A stretch of 62,444 nucleotides of DNA from Streptomyces sp. NRRL B-24484 (GTDB taxonomy: Bacteria > Actinomycetota > Actinomycetes > Streptomycetales > Streptomycetaceae), in assembly GCF_000717715.1 (NCBI RefSeq), contig NZ_JOAI01000075.1, positions 1 through 62,444 of the forward strand. The letters run 5' to 3'. The notes under the pieces are model-generated. The model saw only the letters and a list, made by a program, of their open reading frames with translations. It searched no databases and was not told where the DNA came from. How positions within the stretch are numbered: the first letter of the stretch is position 1; each line of letters starts with the position of its first letter. A program made the translations under genes and the position numbers. Below are positions 55,681-62,444 of the stretch, one piece after another.

Positions 55681-55960
55681 CGGCCTATTCCAGCAAGGCG
55701 ATTCGCTGTCTGCTGCGGCGCCGGGCATCGCCGCAACGATCCCCGAGCGCCGTGACCAAGCCGCCAACCGCCGACGCCGGGGGGCTTCGGCGGTCGTCCG
55801 CCCGCCTTCGACAGGGAGAACTACCGCGACCGCAATGTCGTGGAGCGGTGCTTCGCCCGTCTCAAGCAGTTCCGTGCGATCGCCACAAGGTTCGACAAGC
55901 TCGCAGGTCGCTACCGGGCGGGCGTTGTTGTTGCGTCGCTGCTCCTGTGACTGCGCGCGG
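55674..55960 (+). pseudogene. IS5-family transposase, C-terminal fragment with frameshifts
   Basis: DTAYSSKAIRCLLRRR, then TIPERRDQAANRRRRG in another frame, GGRPPAFDRENYRDRNVVER and CFARLKQFRAIATRFDKLAG. This is the end of an IS5-type transposase related to that at 5399-5881, with the catalytic Glu in VVERCF. At least two frame changes. Confidence 0.65.
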
Positions 55961-55971
55961 CGGAGAGGTGA

Positions 55972-56571
55972 TCACGCTGGCGGTCGGTCGGTGGCCGACT
56001 CGGTCAGGCCGTGGTGAAGGAGGGCGAGGGCGCGGTCGGCGACCCGGGTGGGGTCGGCGCCGTGTTCGATGGCGGTCATGGCGGCTTGGACGGTGCCGCC
56101 GACGAGTTGGCCGGTCAGCTCGGAAGCTTCTCCGGTCATGGCGGTGATCGCCGCTTGGAGGGGGGCGTAGTGGCGGTGGTGGAGTTCGTGGACGCGGGCC
56201 AGGCACTCGGGGGGGAGGTCGGCCTGCATGAGTGCTTTGGCGGGGCGGTGGGCGCCTTGGGCGGCGAGGTGGAGTTCGGTGCGGATGAAGGCGTCGAGGC
56301 GTTGGGCGGGTTCGTGGATGTCGGCGAGGGCCTGGGTGGTGGCGGTGTCGGCGGTGGTGAACGCTTCTTCGACGATGGCGGCGAGCAGGGCGGCGGCGGA
56401 GGGGAAGTACTGGTAGAAGCTGGAGCGGGCGAGCCCGGCGCGGGCGCCGACCGCGGCCGGGGTGACCGCGGCGGCGCCCTGTTCGACGAGGACGTCGACG
56501 GCGGCCTGAATCAGCGCGGCGCGTTGCTGGGCACGGTGCTCGGCGACGGTGGCGGCGCTGATCTTCGGCAT
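55972..56571 (-). CDS. TetR-family transcriptional regulator
   Basis: 199 residues from the ATG at 56571. DNA-binding domain: RAALIQAAVDVLVEQGAAAV, TPAAVGARAGLARSSFYQYF and PSAAALLAAIVEEAF. The C-terminal domain is helical (ELHLAAQGAHRPAKALMQAD). It is the last gene of the operon beginning at 58766 and starts 28 bases after the ATPase stop. It probably binds the paired GACACT palindromes at 58816-58860 and so represses its own operon. Confidence 0.88.
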   Translation of the reverse strand: MPKISAATVAEHRAQQRAALIQAAVDVLVEQGAAAVTPAAVGARAGLARSSFYQYFPSAAALLAAIVEEAFTTADTATTQALADIHEPAQRLDAFIRTELHLAAQGAHRPAKALMQADLPPECLARVHELHHRHYAPLQAAITAMTGEASELTGQLVGGTVQAAMTAIEHGADPTRVADRALALLHHGLTESATDRPPA

Positions 56572-56599
56572 GGGGCGGGGATGCCTTTCGGGGTGTTCG

Positions 56600-57319
56600 T
56601 CAGGTCAGTCGACCGTCCCGCAGGGTCAGGACGCGGTCGGCCGCATCCAGTATCTCGTGGTCGTGGGTGACCATGACAGTGGCGGTGCGGTGGGCGCGGG
56701 TCTGCCGGGCCAGCAGGTCGACGATGTCGCAGGCGCGGGCGCGGTCCAGGGCGGAGGTGGGCTCGTCCACGAGCAGAACCTCCGGGGCCAGGACTAGGGC
56801 CCGGGCGATGCCGACGCGCTGGCGCTCACCGCCCGAGAGCCGGTCGGGACGGTGCTCGGCACGGGAGCTCATGCCGACGGCTTCGAGGAGCTCGTCCGCG
56901 CGGCGGCGGGTCTCACGGTCGAGACGGCCAGCGACGTGGGCCGTGAGCAGGAGCTGTTCACGGGCAGTCAGGGAGGCGAAGAGGTTGGCCTGCTGGAAGA
57001 CGTAGCCGATGTGGCGGCGGCGGTGGGCGGTGCGCTGGTGTTCCTTGAGGGTGGTCAGGTCGGTGCCGGCGACGTGGACGGTGCCGCGGGTGGGGTTCTG
57101 CAGGCCGCCGGCGACGGCGAGGAGGCTGGACTTGCCGGATCCGGAGGGGCCGGTGACCGCCAAGAGCTCTCCGGGTGCGACGGCGAGGTCGACCTGGTCG
57201 AGAGCGGTGACCTGCTGCTGTTCGTGGCCCAGGTGCAGGGTGACGCCGGTCAGGCGCAGGGCTGCCGCCTCAGGGGTGGTGGCGCCGTCGGGTGCGGGGG
57301 TCGGGGTGGGGTGGGTCAT
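56600..57319 (-). CDS. ABC transporter ATP-binding protein (LolD/MacB type)
   Basis: 239 residues. Walker [22 protein letters not shown] loop IGYVFQQANLFASLTAREQL, signature RLSGGERQRVGIARALVLAP, Walker [21 protein letters not shown] and switch VMVTHDHEILDAADRVLTLR. LKEHQRTAHRRRHIGYVFQQ places it in the group pairing with FtsX-type permeases. Start ATG 57319 overlaps the permease stop (ATGA), so the two are coupled. Confidence 0.92.
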   Translation of the reverse strand: MTHPTPTPAPDGATTPEAAALRLTGVTLHLGHEQQQVTALDQVDLAVAPGELLAVTGPSGSGKSSLLAVAGGLQNPTRGTVHVAGTDLTTLKEHQRTAHRRRHIGYVFQQANLFASLTAREQLLLTAHVAGRLDRETRRRADELLEAVGMSSRAEHRPDRLSGGERQRVGIARALVLAPEVLLVDEPTSALDRARACDIVDLLARQTRAHRTATVMVTHDHEILDAADRVLTLRDGRLT

Positions 57320-58437
57320 CGGTTGGCTCCGAGTGCGCTGAGGGCCTGGACCTTGGTGATGCGGCGGATGGCGACTGCGGCGCCCGCGAGTCCCAGCACG
57401 ATCAGCAGGAGGGCGGCCAGGGCGACCTGGTCGGTTTGGAGGGAGAAGGGGGCGGATCCGTTCATGGCGCCGCCCAGGGCCAGGCCGACGGCGGTTCCGG
57501 CGGCGGTGGCGGCGAGCAGGACGGTGCCGGCTTGGGTGAGGGCGTCGCGCAGGATGTAGCCGGTGGAGGCGCCGATCGCCTTCAGCAGGGCGATCTCCTG
57601 GCGGCGCTGGATGGTCCACACGGTGAAGAAGGATCCGACCACCAGGGCGGAGATGGCGTAGAGGAAGCCGCGGATGAGGGTCATGGTGCTGGACTCGGCG
57701 GTGTAGCCGGGCGAGGCGCCGTAGGTGCCGGTCTTGTCGACGGTCTGGGTGCCCAGGCGCTGGTCGGCGGCGGCGGTGTCGGCGCCGGGGGCGAGTTGCA
57801 GGGCGACGGCAGTGGCCTGGTGGGCGGCGGCGTCGGGCAGCACGCCGGGCAGGCCGTAGTGGAGCTGCTGCCACAGCGGCAGCGGCGCGTAGACGATGCC
57901 GACGTGCCCGAAGGAGGCGTGCCCGATCGTGCCGGTCACGGTCAGCTCGGTTGCGGCCTGCCCGGCGGAGAGCCGGTCGCCGATCTTGACACCCTCCCTG
58001 AGGATCTCCTCGCTGACCAGGACGCCGTTCGGGGTGCCGCCGGCCAGCGGCTGGCCGGACAGCGGCACGGGGGCGAGGAAGCCACCGGGCTCGACGCCGA
58101 GGACGGCGAGGTCGAGCTGCTTGCCACCGGTGGCACCGAGCTGGGCGTGCACCAGCTGCTGGCCCAGCGGCTCGGCCTTGCGTACGCCCGGCCGGCCGGC
58201 CCACCGGGCGGCGGTGTCGGTGGTGACGGTGGAACGGGAGAACAGCTCGCCGGTGGCCGAGCGATCGAAGGCGAGATGGGTGACGGGCAGGGCGCGCAGA
58301 CCGGAGATGCCCGAGTCGGCGAGGCCACTGGCCAGCCCCGAAAGGATGACGCCAAGGACGGCGATCATGCCCACCACGGCGCCGATCAGGGCGAACCGCC
58401 CGCGGGCGAAGCGCAGATCACGAAGAGCGAGGAACAC
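57316..58437 (-). CDS. FtsX-family ABC transporter permease
   Basis: About 373 residues from the GTG at 58437. First membrane helix FALIGAVVGMIAVLGVILSG, then a large extracytoplasmic region with VRKAEPLGQQLVHAQLGATG and LLPLWQ-type beta segments. Three C-terminal helices follow (LYAISALVVGSFFTVWTIQR, AGTVLLAATAAGTAVGLALG, VALAALLLIVLGLAGAAVAI), with the coupling motif RRQEIALLKAIGASTGYILR. This is the DevC/MacB-like topology. With the ATPase it would form a complex for export or for shape change, not import. Substrate unknown; haem or a membrane toxin are options. Confidence 0.88.
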   Translation of the reverse strand: MFLALRDLRFARGRFALIGAVVGMIAVLGVILSGLASGLADSGISGLRALPVTHLAFDRSATGELFSRSTVTTDTAARWAGRPGVRKAEPLGQQLVHAQLGATGGKQLDLAVLGVEPGGFLAPVPLSGQPLAGGTPNGVLVSEEILREGVKIGDRLSAGQAATELTVTGTIGHASFGHVGIVYAPLPLWQQLHYGLPGVLPDAAAHQATAVALQLAPGADTAAADQRLGTQTVDKTGTYGASPGYTAESSTMTLIRGFLYAISALVVGSFFTVWTIQRRQEIALLKAIGASTGYILRDALTQAGTVLLAATAAGTAVGLALGGAMNGSAPFSLQTDQVALAALLLIVLGLAGAAVAIRRITKVQALSALGANR

Positions 58438-58454
58438 GGGATCGTCCGTCCTGT

Positions 58455-58766
58455 TCAGGCGTCGACGGAGACGGCGGTCTCGAACATCTCCACGCCGCCG
58501 CCCGCCCCGTCGGCGGACGCACCGCCCTCGGACGGCCCGTGCGCGGCCCGGAAGGACTCCGACCGCATCCAGGCCGCGAACGCCTCCTCGCCCGTGAAGT
58601 CCATCACCGCCGCGTACACCCCACCCTCTCGCTGCGGGCGCAGCAGCCGCGTCCCGAGCAGCCCGTCCACCCCGGGCAGCGTCGCGCGCATGCTCGCCGC
58701 GAACCGCTCCTCGAACGCCGCAGCACCGTCCGCGGGGACCAATATCCGGTTCATCACCGTGTACAT
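58455..58766 (-). CDS. Antibiotic-biosynthesis-monooxygenase (ABM) / HmoB-like protein
   Basis: About 103 residues from the ATG at 58766: MYTVMNRILVPADGAAAFEE, GVDGLLGTRLLRPQREGGVY, AAVMDFTGEEAFAAWMRSES and FRAAHGPS. This is the dimeric ferredoxin-like ABM fold; NRI-x-VPADGAAAFEERF and FR-x-AH resemble IsdG/HmoB haem-degrading monooxygenases. First gene of the operon with the permease, ATPase and TetR. The link with haem is suggestive only. Confidence 0.78.
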   Translation of the reverse strand: MYTVMNRILVPADGAAAFEERFAASMRATLPGVDGLLGTRLLRPQREGGVYAAVMDFTGEEAFAAWMRSESFRAAHGPSEGGASADGAGGGVEMFETAVSVDA

Positions 58767-58815
58767 CCGAAAACCACCTGCTCCAAGGCATAGGGAAGCA
58801 CCGGCAGGCTTTGCC

Positions 58816-58860
58816 GACACTAGTGTCAGCATCCTAGTCCAGGTTCCCGACACTGGCGTC
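58816..58860. promoter_or_regulatory. Paired GACACT palindromes, TetR operator candidates
   Basis: GACACTAGTGTC (58816-58827, perfect) and GACACTGGCGTC (58849-58860) lie 33 bases apart, 50 and 83 bases before the ABM start, that is about three helical turns. ATCCTA between them (TAGGAT on the coding strand) could be a -10 box. A repressor binding both could close the promoter. The TetR gene at the end of the operon is the obvious candidate. Confidence 0.6.
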
Positions 58861-58892
58861 GACAAGAGGTGTTCAAGCGCCCCTGAGCCACG

Positions 58893-59640
58893 GTGAGCGC
58901 GGCCAGCGCGGCGATGGAGATCATTTGTCAGACAAGCCCTAGAGCGCCGAACACTGGCTGCCCCAAGGCCGGGTCTCTAGCCCTACCAGGCCAAACAGAA
59001 GCGAGGACCAACAGCGGAGCGCTGGCAGAGAGTGCATCCGAGGGGGCAGGCAACGATGGCGGTGCTGCCGTCGTCACGTACCGGGACGCGCTGCACGACT
59101 TCGCCGACGGGCTGAACGCGCTTCACATCGCCTGTGGTGCACCGTCCTACCGGGACATCGCGAAGGCGTCGATGAAGCCGAAGCTGAGTCAGGCCGGCAT
59201 CGCCGAGTTCCTCAAGGGCAGGCGCCTTCCCCAGCTGAACGCTCTGATGGAGTTCATCCGGGTCATCGGTCTCGGAGCGCATGCCGCGCCCGGCGACGCC
59301 GTGTCCCCGGAGGACCTGCAGCAGGAGTGGCGCACCCGCTGGACCCGTGTCCGGGGCCTTCAGCGTCAGGCCCAGGAGCCCTTGGCGCACCTGAAGGCCA
59401 CCGTGAAGGAGACCCTCGACGAGGCGGAAAGGGAAGCAGAGGCCCTCCGGGCGGCCGCGCGGGAGGAAGCCGCGGGTATCCGTGCCGAAGCCGACGCCGA
59501 GCGCCTGACCGCCCAGGCCCGCAGCGAAGCAAATGAACTGGTCGAACAGGCCAGAACGCAGGCCGAACAGCCACGCGCCGACGCCGGCGGCCCCGACGCC
59601 CCTCGCGGAACCCGGGCAAAGACGTTCCTGGCGCGCCTGC
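58893..59640 (+). CDS. XRE-like helix-turn-helix protein with coiled coil, C-terminus replaced
   Basis: Start GTG 58893 or ATG 58914; the family-like part begins at TYRDALHDFADGLNALHIAC. APSYRDIAKASMKPKLSQAG, IAEFLKGRRLPQLNALMEFI and RVIGLGAHAAPGD resemble the helix-turn-helix module of many Streptomyces regulatory or phage-type proteins. A long charged coiled coil follows (LKATVKETLDEAEREAEALR, AAREEAAGIRAEADAERLTA). After about 59620 the frame becomes meaningless because another gene's end has been joined. The open frame itself continues to 59834. Normally a membrane helix or WD domain would follow. Confidence 0.5.
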
Positions 59641-59782
59641 GGTGCCTGCCGCGGCCGGCCTCCTCGGCGGCCACCTCGGCGCACGCCTCCAGCTGCACCT
59701 GCCCGAGACGGCCCTCCGGCTCCTGCTCGGGGCCCTCGCCACCGGAATCGGCGCACTCTACGCAGTCCAAATCCTTCGCTGA
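59640..59782 (+). pseudogene. C-terminal end of a TauE/SafE-type membrane protein
   Basis: VPAAAGLLGGHLGARLQLHL, PETALRLLLGALATGIGALY and AVQILR with a stop at 59780. This is the last 45 residues of a TauE/SafE sulfite-exporter-like permease, where GG-x-LGARL and LRLLLGALA motifs repeat. It is joined in a different frame to the coiled-coil gene upstream. Confidence 0.5.
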
Positions 59783-59859
59783 CCGTGCAGAGCTCGGCCG
59801 TTCCGAGGCACCGGGGTGCTGTCGAAACTCGTGAACGTTCCGGCCCGACACCAGCCCCC

Positions 59860-60225
59860 CTAACGCCTACCAAACTGATGTCGAAGTGCTGTCCGTTCTC
59901 GCGTACAGAGCCACCTGGCCTGTGCCGGCTGCGCGGCCACAACCAGCTCCACCCCCGCCGCCTTGGCGGTGCCTCGGATAGCGAGCAGCGCGTTCACGGT
60001 GGTGGAATCGCAGAACGCCGGGGCCGCCATGCCGACGACCAGCCGCGCGGGGCGATCGGCCACCGCGCATGCCAGTGCGTGCTCCAGCGCCCGGCGCTGG
60101 TCCTGGTCGACCTCGCCGGTGAGGTGAAGGAGCTGGGCGCTCCCACCGGTTCTCGTGATCGTGATCCGCAGTGGCTGCCCGGTGGGGATGGTGTTCTCGG
60201 CTCGCAAGCCGTGTCCGGCGGACAT
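59860..60225 (-). CDS. STAS-domain anti-sigma factor antagonist, shortened at the C-terminus
   Basis: About 121 residues from the ATG at 60225 (GGAAGGGG upstream): QPLRITITRTGGSAQLLHLT, GEVDQDQRRALEHALACAVA, RLVVGMAAPAFCDSTTVNAL and AAGVELVVAAQPAQARW. The phosphorylation-site region is CDSTTVNAL. The usual final strand and helix (VL-x-x-TG-x-x-x-x-F) are replaced by LCTRERTALRHQF. Either a variant or a truncated gene. Lies beside a MerR remnant on the same strand, as in the better copy of this module. Confidence 0.7.
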   Translation of the reverse strand: MSAGHGLRAENTIPTGQPLRITITRTGGSAQLLHLTGEVDQDQRRALEHALACAVADRPARLVVGMAAPAFCDSTTVNALLAIRGTAKAAGVELVVAAQPAQARWLCTRERTALRHQFGRR

Positions 60226-60319
60226 GGGCGGCCCCTTCCGACGGGGGAGTCCTTTGATGGTGAGCCTGCTCGCGCCGGGCGGTTTCGTCCAGGGCACCGC
60301 GTTGACGAAACGGACACGG

Positions 60320-60417
60320 CCGGTCCGGTCAGGTGTCCGCGGTGGGCTCCTGGTCGTGCTGGGAGCGGCGGAGTTGTTCGTTGAGGCGTAGGGCTTCCTC
60401 GAGTTGGTCTTCGAGGA
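60320..60417. repeat. 98-bp exact repeat, copy 2
   Basis: Identical by eye to 36116-36213; it encodes the C-terminal end of the MerR-like protein below. Confidence 0.8.
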
Positions 60418-60600
60418 TGACGATGCGGCAGGCGGCTTCGATGGGGGTGCCCTGGTCGACGAGGTCGCGGGCGCGCATGGCGATGCGCAGTTGGTAGCGG
60501 GAGTAGCGCCGGTGGCCGCCTTCGGAGCGCAGTGGGGCGATGAGGCGGTGTTCGCCGAGGGCTCGCAGGAAGCCGGGGTAGTCACTGCACCTCTCTGGTT
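60329..60600 (-). pseudogene. MerR-like regulator, N-terminus lost
   Basis: YPGFLRALGEHRLIAPLRSE, then GGHRRYSRYQLRIAMRARDL, VDQGTPIEAACRIVILEDQL and EEALRLNEQLRRSQHDQEPT. This is a small MerR-type winged helix (RSEGGHRRYS wing) with a C-terminal coiled coil, of a type common in Streptomyces. The first helix (usually MGQAAELLGV) is missing: upstream codons are a GC-rich hairpin region. Without the recognition helix it should not bind DNA normally. Confidence 0.6.
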
Positions 60601-60604
60601 CTCG

Positions 60605-61300
60605 AGGAGAACGCGTCGAGGGGCCCCGGCGCCGTGTCGGCTCCGGGGCCCCGAAGGGGAACAACACCATCTACCGGCCTGGGCCGGTCCTGTTACGTCC
60701 ACACTGCCCCAGGGGAGGGGGTGTGCGGGGATCGCGTATGCGTGACCGGAAACCACCGTCCTTCGTGTCCTGAGGGAGGTCTGCGGTGTCCGCCCGGGCG
60801 AGTGTTCACGGGCCGGGCGATCCTGATGGCGCTTGCGCCCTCCGTTCATCCTCTGTACTGAACTGTCACTTTTCGTACTGCTGGTACTGCACCCTGCTGA
60901 ACTGCGTACTACTGGTCGGTGGCCGCGGTGGCCCACCCGGTCCGGCAGCCGGCCCCGCCAGCCGTCCTGCACATGCACTGGCCTGGAACCCCACTGCCTG
61001 GACCCCTCGGCACGCGCGCCCGCAGTCTGGGCGCCTTTGCCGAGGCCCTGCCTGATCTCACGACTGCCGGTGCTGCACTCACTGAACTGCGTACTGCTGG
61101 TACCGCTGGCGGCGGCCCCTGATACCTGCGGGCCGCCCGGTCCGGCAGCCAGTCCCGTCGCCGTCCTGCACCTGCCTGGCTTCGGAACTCCACTGCCGGA
61201 CCGAACCGCGAACCTCTGTCCAACAACCCCGGCCAGTTCGTGTCTGGCCGGTATCGCCGACTGCTGTCTACGAGAGAAACGTTAGACCCGCCCGTAAGCA
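60605..61300 (+). repeat. Long non-coding leader with hairpins, copy 2
   Basis: Counterpart of 36340-37060, ending at the start of the gene at 61301. It includes the GGGGCCCCGG hairpin (60620-60652) and degenerate repeats of CTGCTGGTACTGCAC and GAACTGCGTACT (for example near 60870-60915 and 61070-61110). No protein-coding signal is visible. The conservation across two copies and the hairpins suggest a regulatory RNA leader or a recombination-prone spacer. Confidence 0.55.
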
Positions 61301-61645
61301 ATGTCTACTCCGGCGCGCATAGATTTTGCGGCGCCCGTGAGTGAGGTAGTCTCCCGCTGCCCGGCGGCGGCAACCCCCCGAGCCGCCGCCGCGCGCCCGA
61401 GACAGCAAGCGGCACCGCGCAGGGAGGCGGCAGTGGAACACCTGGTGCCCGCAGCACCGCAGACGGCCCGGGACGGACAGGCGGCCCTGGTCGAAGCGAT
61501 CACCGAGGCCGTGCACGACGGTGACGACCGAACCGTCCGCCGGCTACTGGCCCGCTTCGCCGAACTGGCCACCATCGCCGACCTGTACGCCCTGTGCAAC
61601 GCCCTCGACGCCGCCCGCCCATCCGGCAACCGCGGGCGGAGGTGA
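61301..61645 (+). CDS. Small hypothetical helical protein
   Basis: 114 residues from the ATG at 61301, preceded by the conserved CAATGTCTACTCCGG block (the ATG of that block is the start). The N-terminal 50 residues are Ala/Pro/Arg rich. The C-terminal half is helical: ARDGQAALVEAITEAVHDGD, DRTVRRLLARFAELATIADL and YALCNALDAARPSG. The first residues (MSTPA-x-x-DF) recur at 36989 after the other leader copy, where the rest is lost. Unknown function. Confidence 0.6.
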   Translation: MSTPARIDFAAPVSEVVSRCPAAATPRAAAARPRQQAAPRREAAVEHLVPAAPQTARDGQAALVEAITEAVHDGDDRTVRRLLARFAELATIADLYALCNALDAARPSGNRGRR

Positions 61646-62011
61646 CCCCGCCAAAACGCGCTCGCGAACCTGCCCGACCAGGCGTCCAGGTCGTTCCCGC
61701 GCCTGGCGTCGTGGCCGCTGCGAATGTGCGCTCGCCCTGCCGCGGCCGCGGGGCGGCTGCCCTGTCGATGGGTGAGCTCCGGGCACGGTGCCAGTGCCTG
61801 CAGTGCCCAGTACGGCTGACGGGCTGCACCTGGCCGAGGTGGATGGCGCGGCGCACGCGTGTGCCGGCGGACGGATGCGCCGCGCGGGCGGTGGCGGTCC
61901 TGGGTCGTCGGCCTGCGCGCGGAGGCTGACGACGGCCGGATTGAACGGCCCGGCGCCGGCCACCCTGCCAGGCTGGATGGCGGGTGGCCGGCGCCCGTGG
62001 TGCCGCCCGGG
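61646..62011. other. Intergenic stretch
   Basis: No gene recognised between the small helical gene and the convergent DUF2267 gene. Confidence 0.3.
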
Positions 62012-62308
62012 TCAAGCTGCGATCGTGAGGTCGGCGCGGCCGAACAGGAGCGCGTAGCCGCGGGGGAGGTCGGCGAGGAGCCGGTCGGTGAGGTGGTCGC
62101 CGGCCAGGACGGAGGAGGTGTCCCAGCGGGCGGCGGTGAGGCTGGTGTTCAGAACCCGGGCGACGGCTTCGACGAAGGCCGGGGCGGCAACGGGTTCGGG
62201 CAGCGGGACCTGGGCGGCGAACACGGCGCGGGCCCGGTCGGGCAGGGCGGCGGCGAGGTCGCAGCGCTCCTCGCCGGTGAGCTGGGAGCCGAGGACGGCC
62301 AGGACCAC
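62012..62308 (-). CDS. DUF2267 family protein, possibly read from a tandem unit
   Basis: About 98 residues from the GTG at 62308: VLAVLGSQLTGEERCDLAAA, LPDRARAVFAAQVPLPEPVA, FVEAVARVLNTSLTAARWDT and DRLLADLPRGYALLFGRADL. DUF2267 proteins are small helical repeats of unknown function in actinomycetes, often near CBS or universal-stress genes. The frame is open upstream to a TGA at 62357, and the sequence before that stop ends like this protein (LPPGYDLLFGRP). So this is either a second tandem gene or the second half of one protein broken by a stop. Confidence 0.6.
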   Translation of the reverse strand: MVLAVLGSQLTGEERCDLAAALPDRARAVFAAQVPLPEPVAAPAFVEAVARVLNTSLTAARWDTSSVLAGDHLTDRLLADLPRGYALLFGRADLTIAA

Positions 62309-62356
62309 GTCGAGGACGCGTTGGCCGCCGGCGGGCCAGCGACGCGTGAGGGGTGG

Positions 62357-62444
62357 TCAGGGTCGTGTCCCTGCGGTCGGGCGGCCGAACAGCAGGTCGT
62401 AGCCGGGTGGCAGCTGGAGCAGGACCTGGTCCATGAGGTGGTCG
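62357..62444 (-). CDS. DUF2267-like protein, C-terminal end (runs off the window)
   Basis: DHLMDQVLLQLPPGYDLLFG, then RPTAGTRP and TGA. It parallels DHLTDRLLADLPRGYALLFG of the neighbouring gene, showing tandem duplication. Only 28 codons are inside the window. Confidence 0.55.
   Translation of the reverse strand, partial: DHLMDQVLLQLPPGYDLLFGRPTAGTRP

Noticed and set aside
60840..61120. A possible CRISPR-like array from repeated CTGCTGGTACTGCAC units
   Set aside because: Units are degenerate and irregularly spaced, with no constant repeat length and no cas genes.

Overview
The window is high-GC actinomycete DNA, most like a chromosome-arm region of Streptomyces or a close relative such as Kitasatospora. 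This rests on very GC-rich third codon positions, many GTG starts, GGAGG-type ribosome sites, families typical of the genus (DUF402, DUF5959, DUF3040, DUF2267, STAS/HATPase anti-sigma modules, helicase-associated domains, GH62 with a ricin-type lectin) and many insertion sequences and broken genes. I recognised no tRNA, rRNA or CRISPR array.

Layout. 1-6 kb is an insertion-sequence zone: an intact IS5-type element, a helicase remnant, a decayed IS256 element inside a hydrolase gene, and an IS5 fragment. 6-16 kb holds a large 2OG-Fe(II) oxygenase protein, a lipoprotein next to a secreted trypsin-like protease whose N-terminal region resembles the lipoprotein, several truncated genes, and a dead GH62 arabinofuranosidase behind LacI-type operators. 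16.9-27.7 kb is the best preserved block: an RpiR regulator, two secreted cyanophycinases, an M20 peptidase, a polar amino-acid ABC transporter with two substrate-binding lipoproteins, and an aspartase. 28-33.4 kb has an SDR enzyme and two divergent glycosyltransferases. 33.5-46.8 kb and 59.8-61.7 kb contain dispersed, partly decayed copies of a STAS / HATPase / MerR / small-protein module, plus a DEAD-box helicase, a broken cold-shock gene and an IS630-type transposon with a passenger gene. 47-54.8 kb has a secreted CBM13 protein, a cupin, an alpha/beta hydrolase divergent from a TetR regulator, and a penicillin-binding-like serine hydrolase. 56-58.8 kb is a compact operon of a monooxygenase-like protein, an FtsX permease, an ABC ATPase and a TetR regulator. 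The right edge carries DUF2267 genes.

How the main block could work. Secreted cyanophycinases would cut external cyanophycin into beta-Asp-Arg dipeptides. The ABC transporter with its two binding proteins would import the dipeptides or amino acids. The M20 peptidase could split the dipeptide, and aspartase would turn aspartate into fumarate and ammonia. A repeated GTTACATCTA-like motif lies in both divergent promoter regions of the block and is a candidate operator for the RpiR regulator. No cyanophycin synthetase is visible, so this looks like scavenging rather than storage. The functional assignments are inference from family and context; gene order, motifs, terminators and repeats are read directly.
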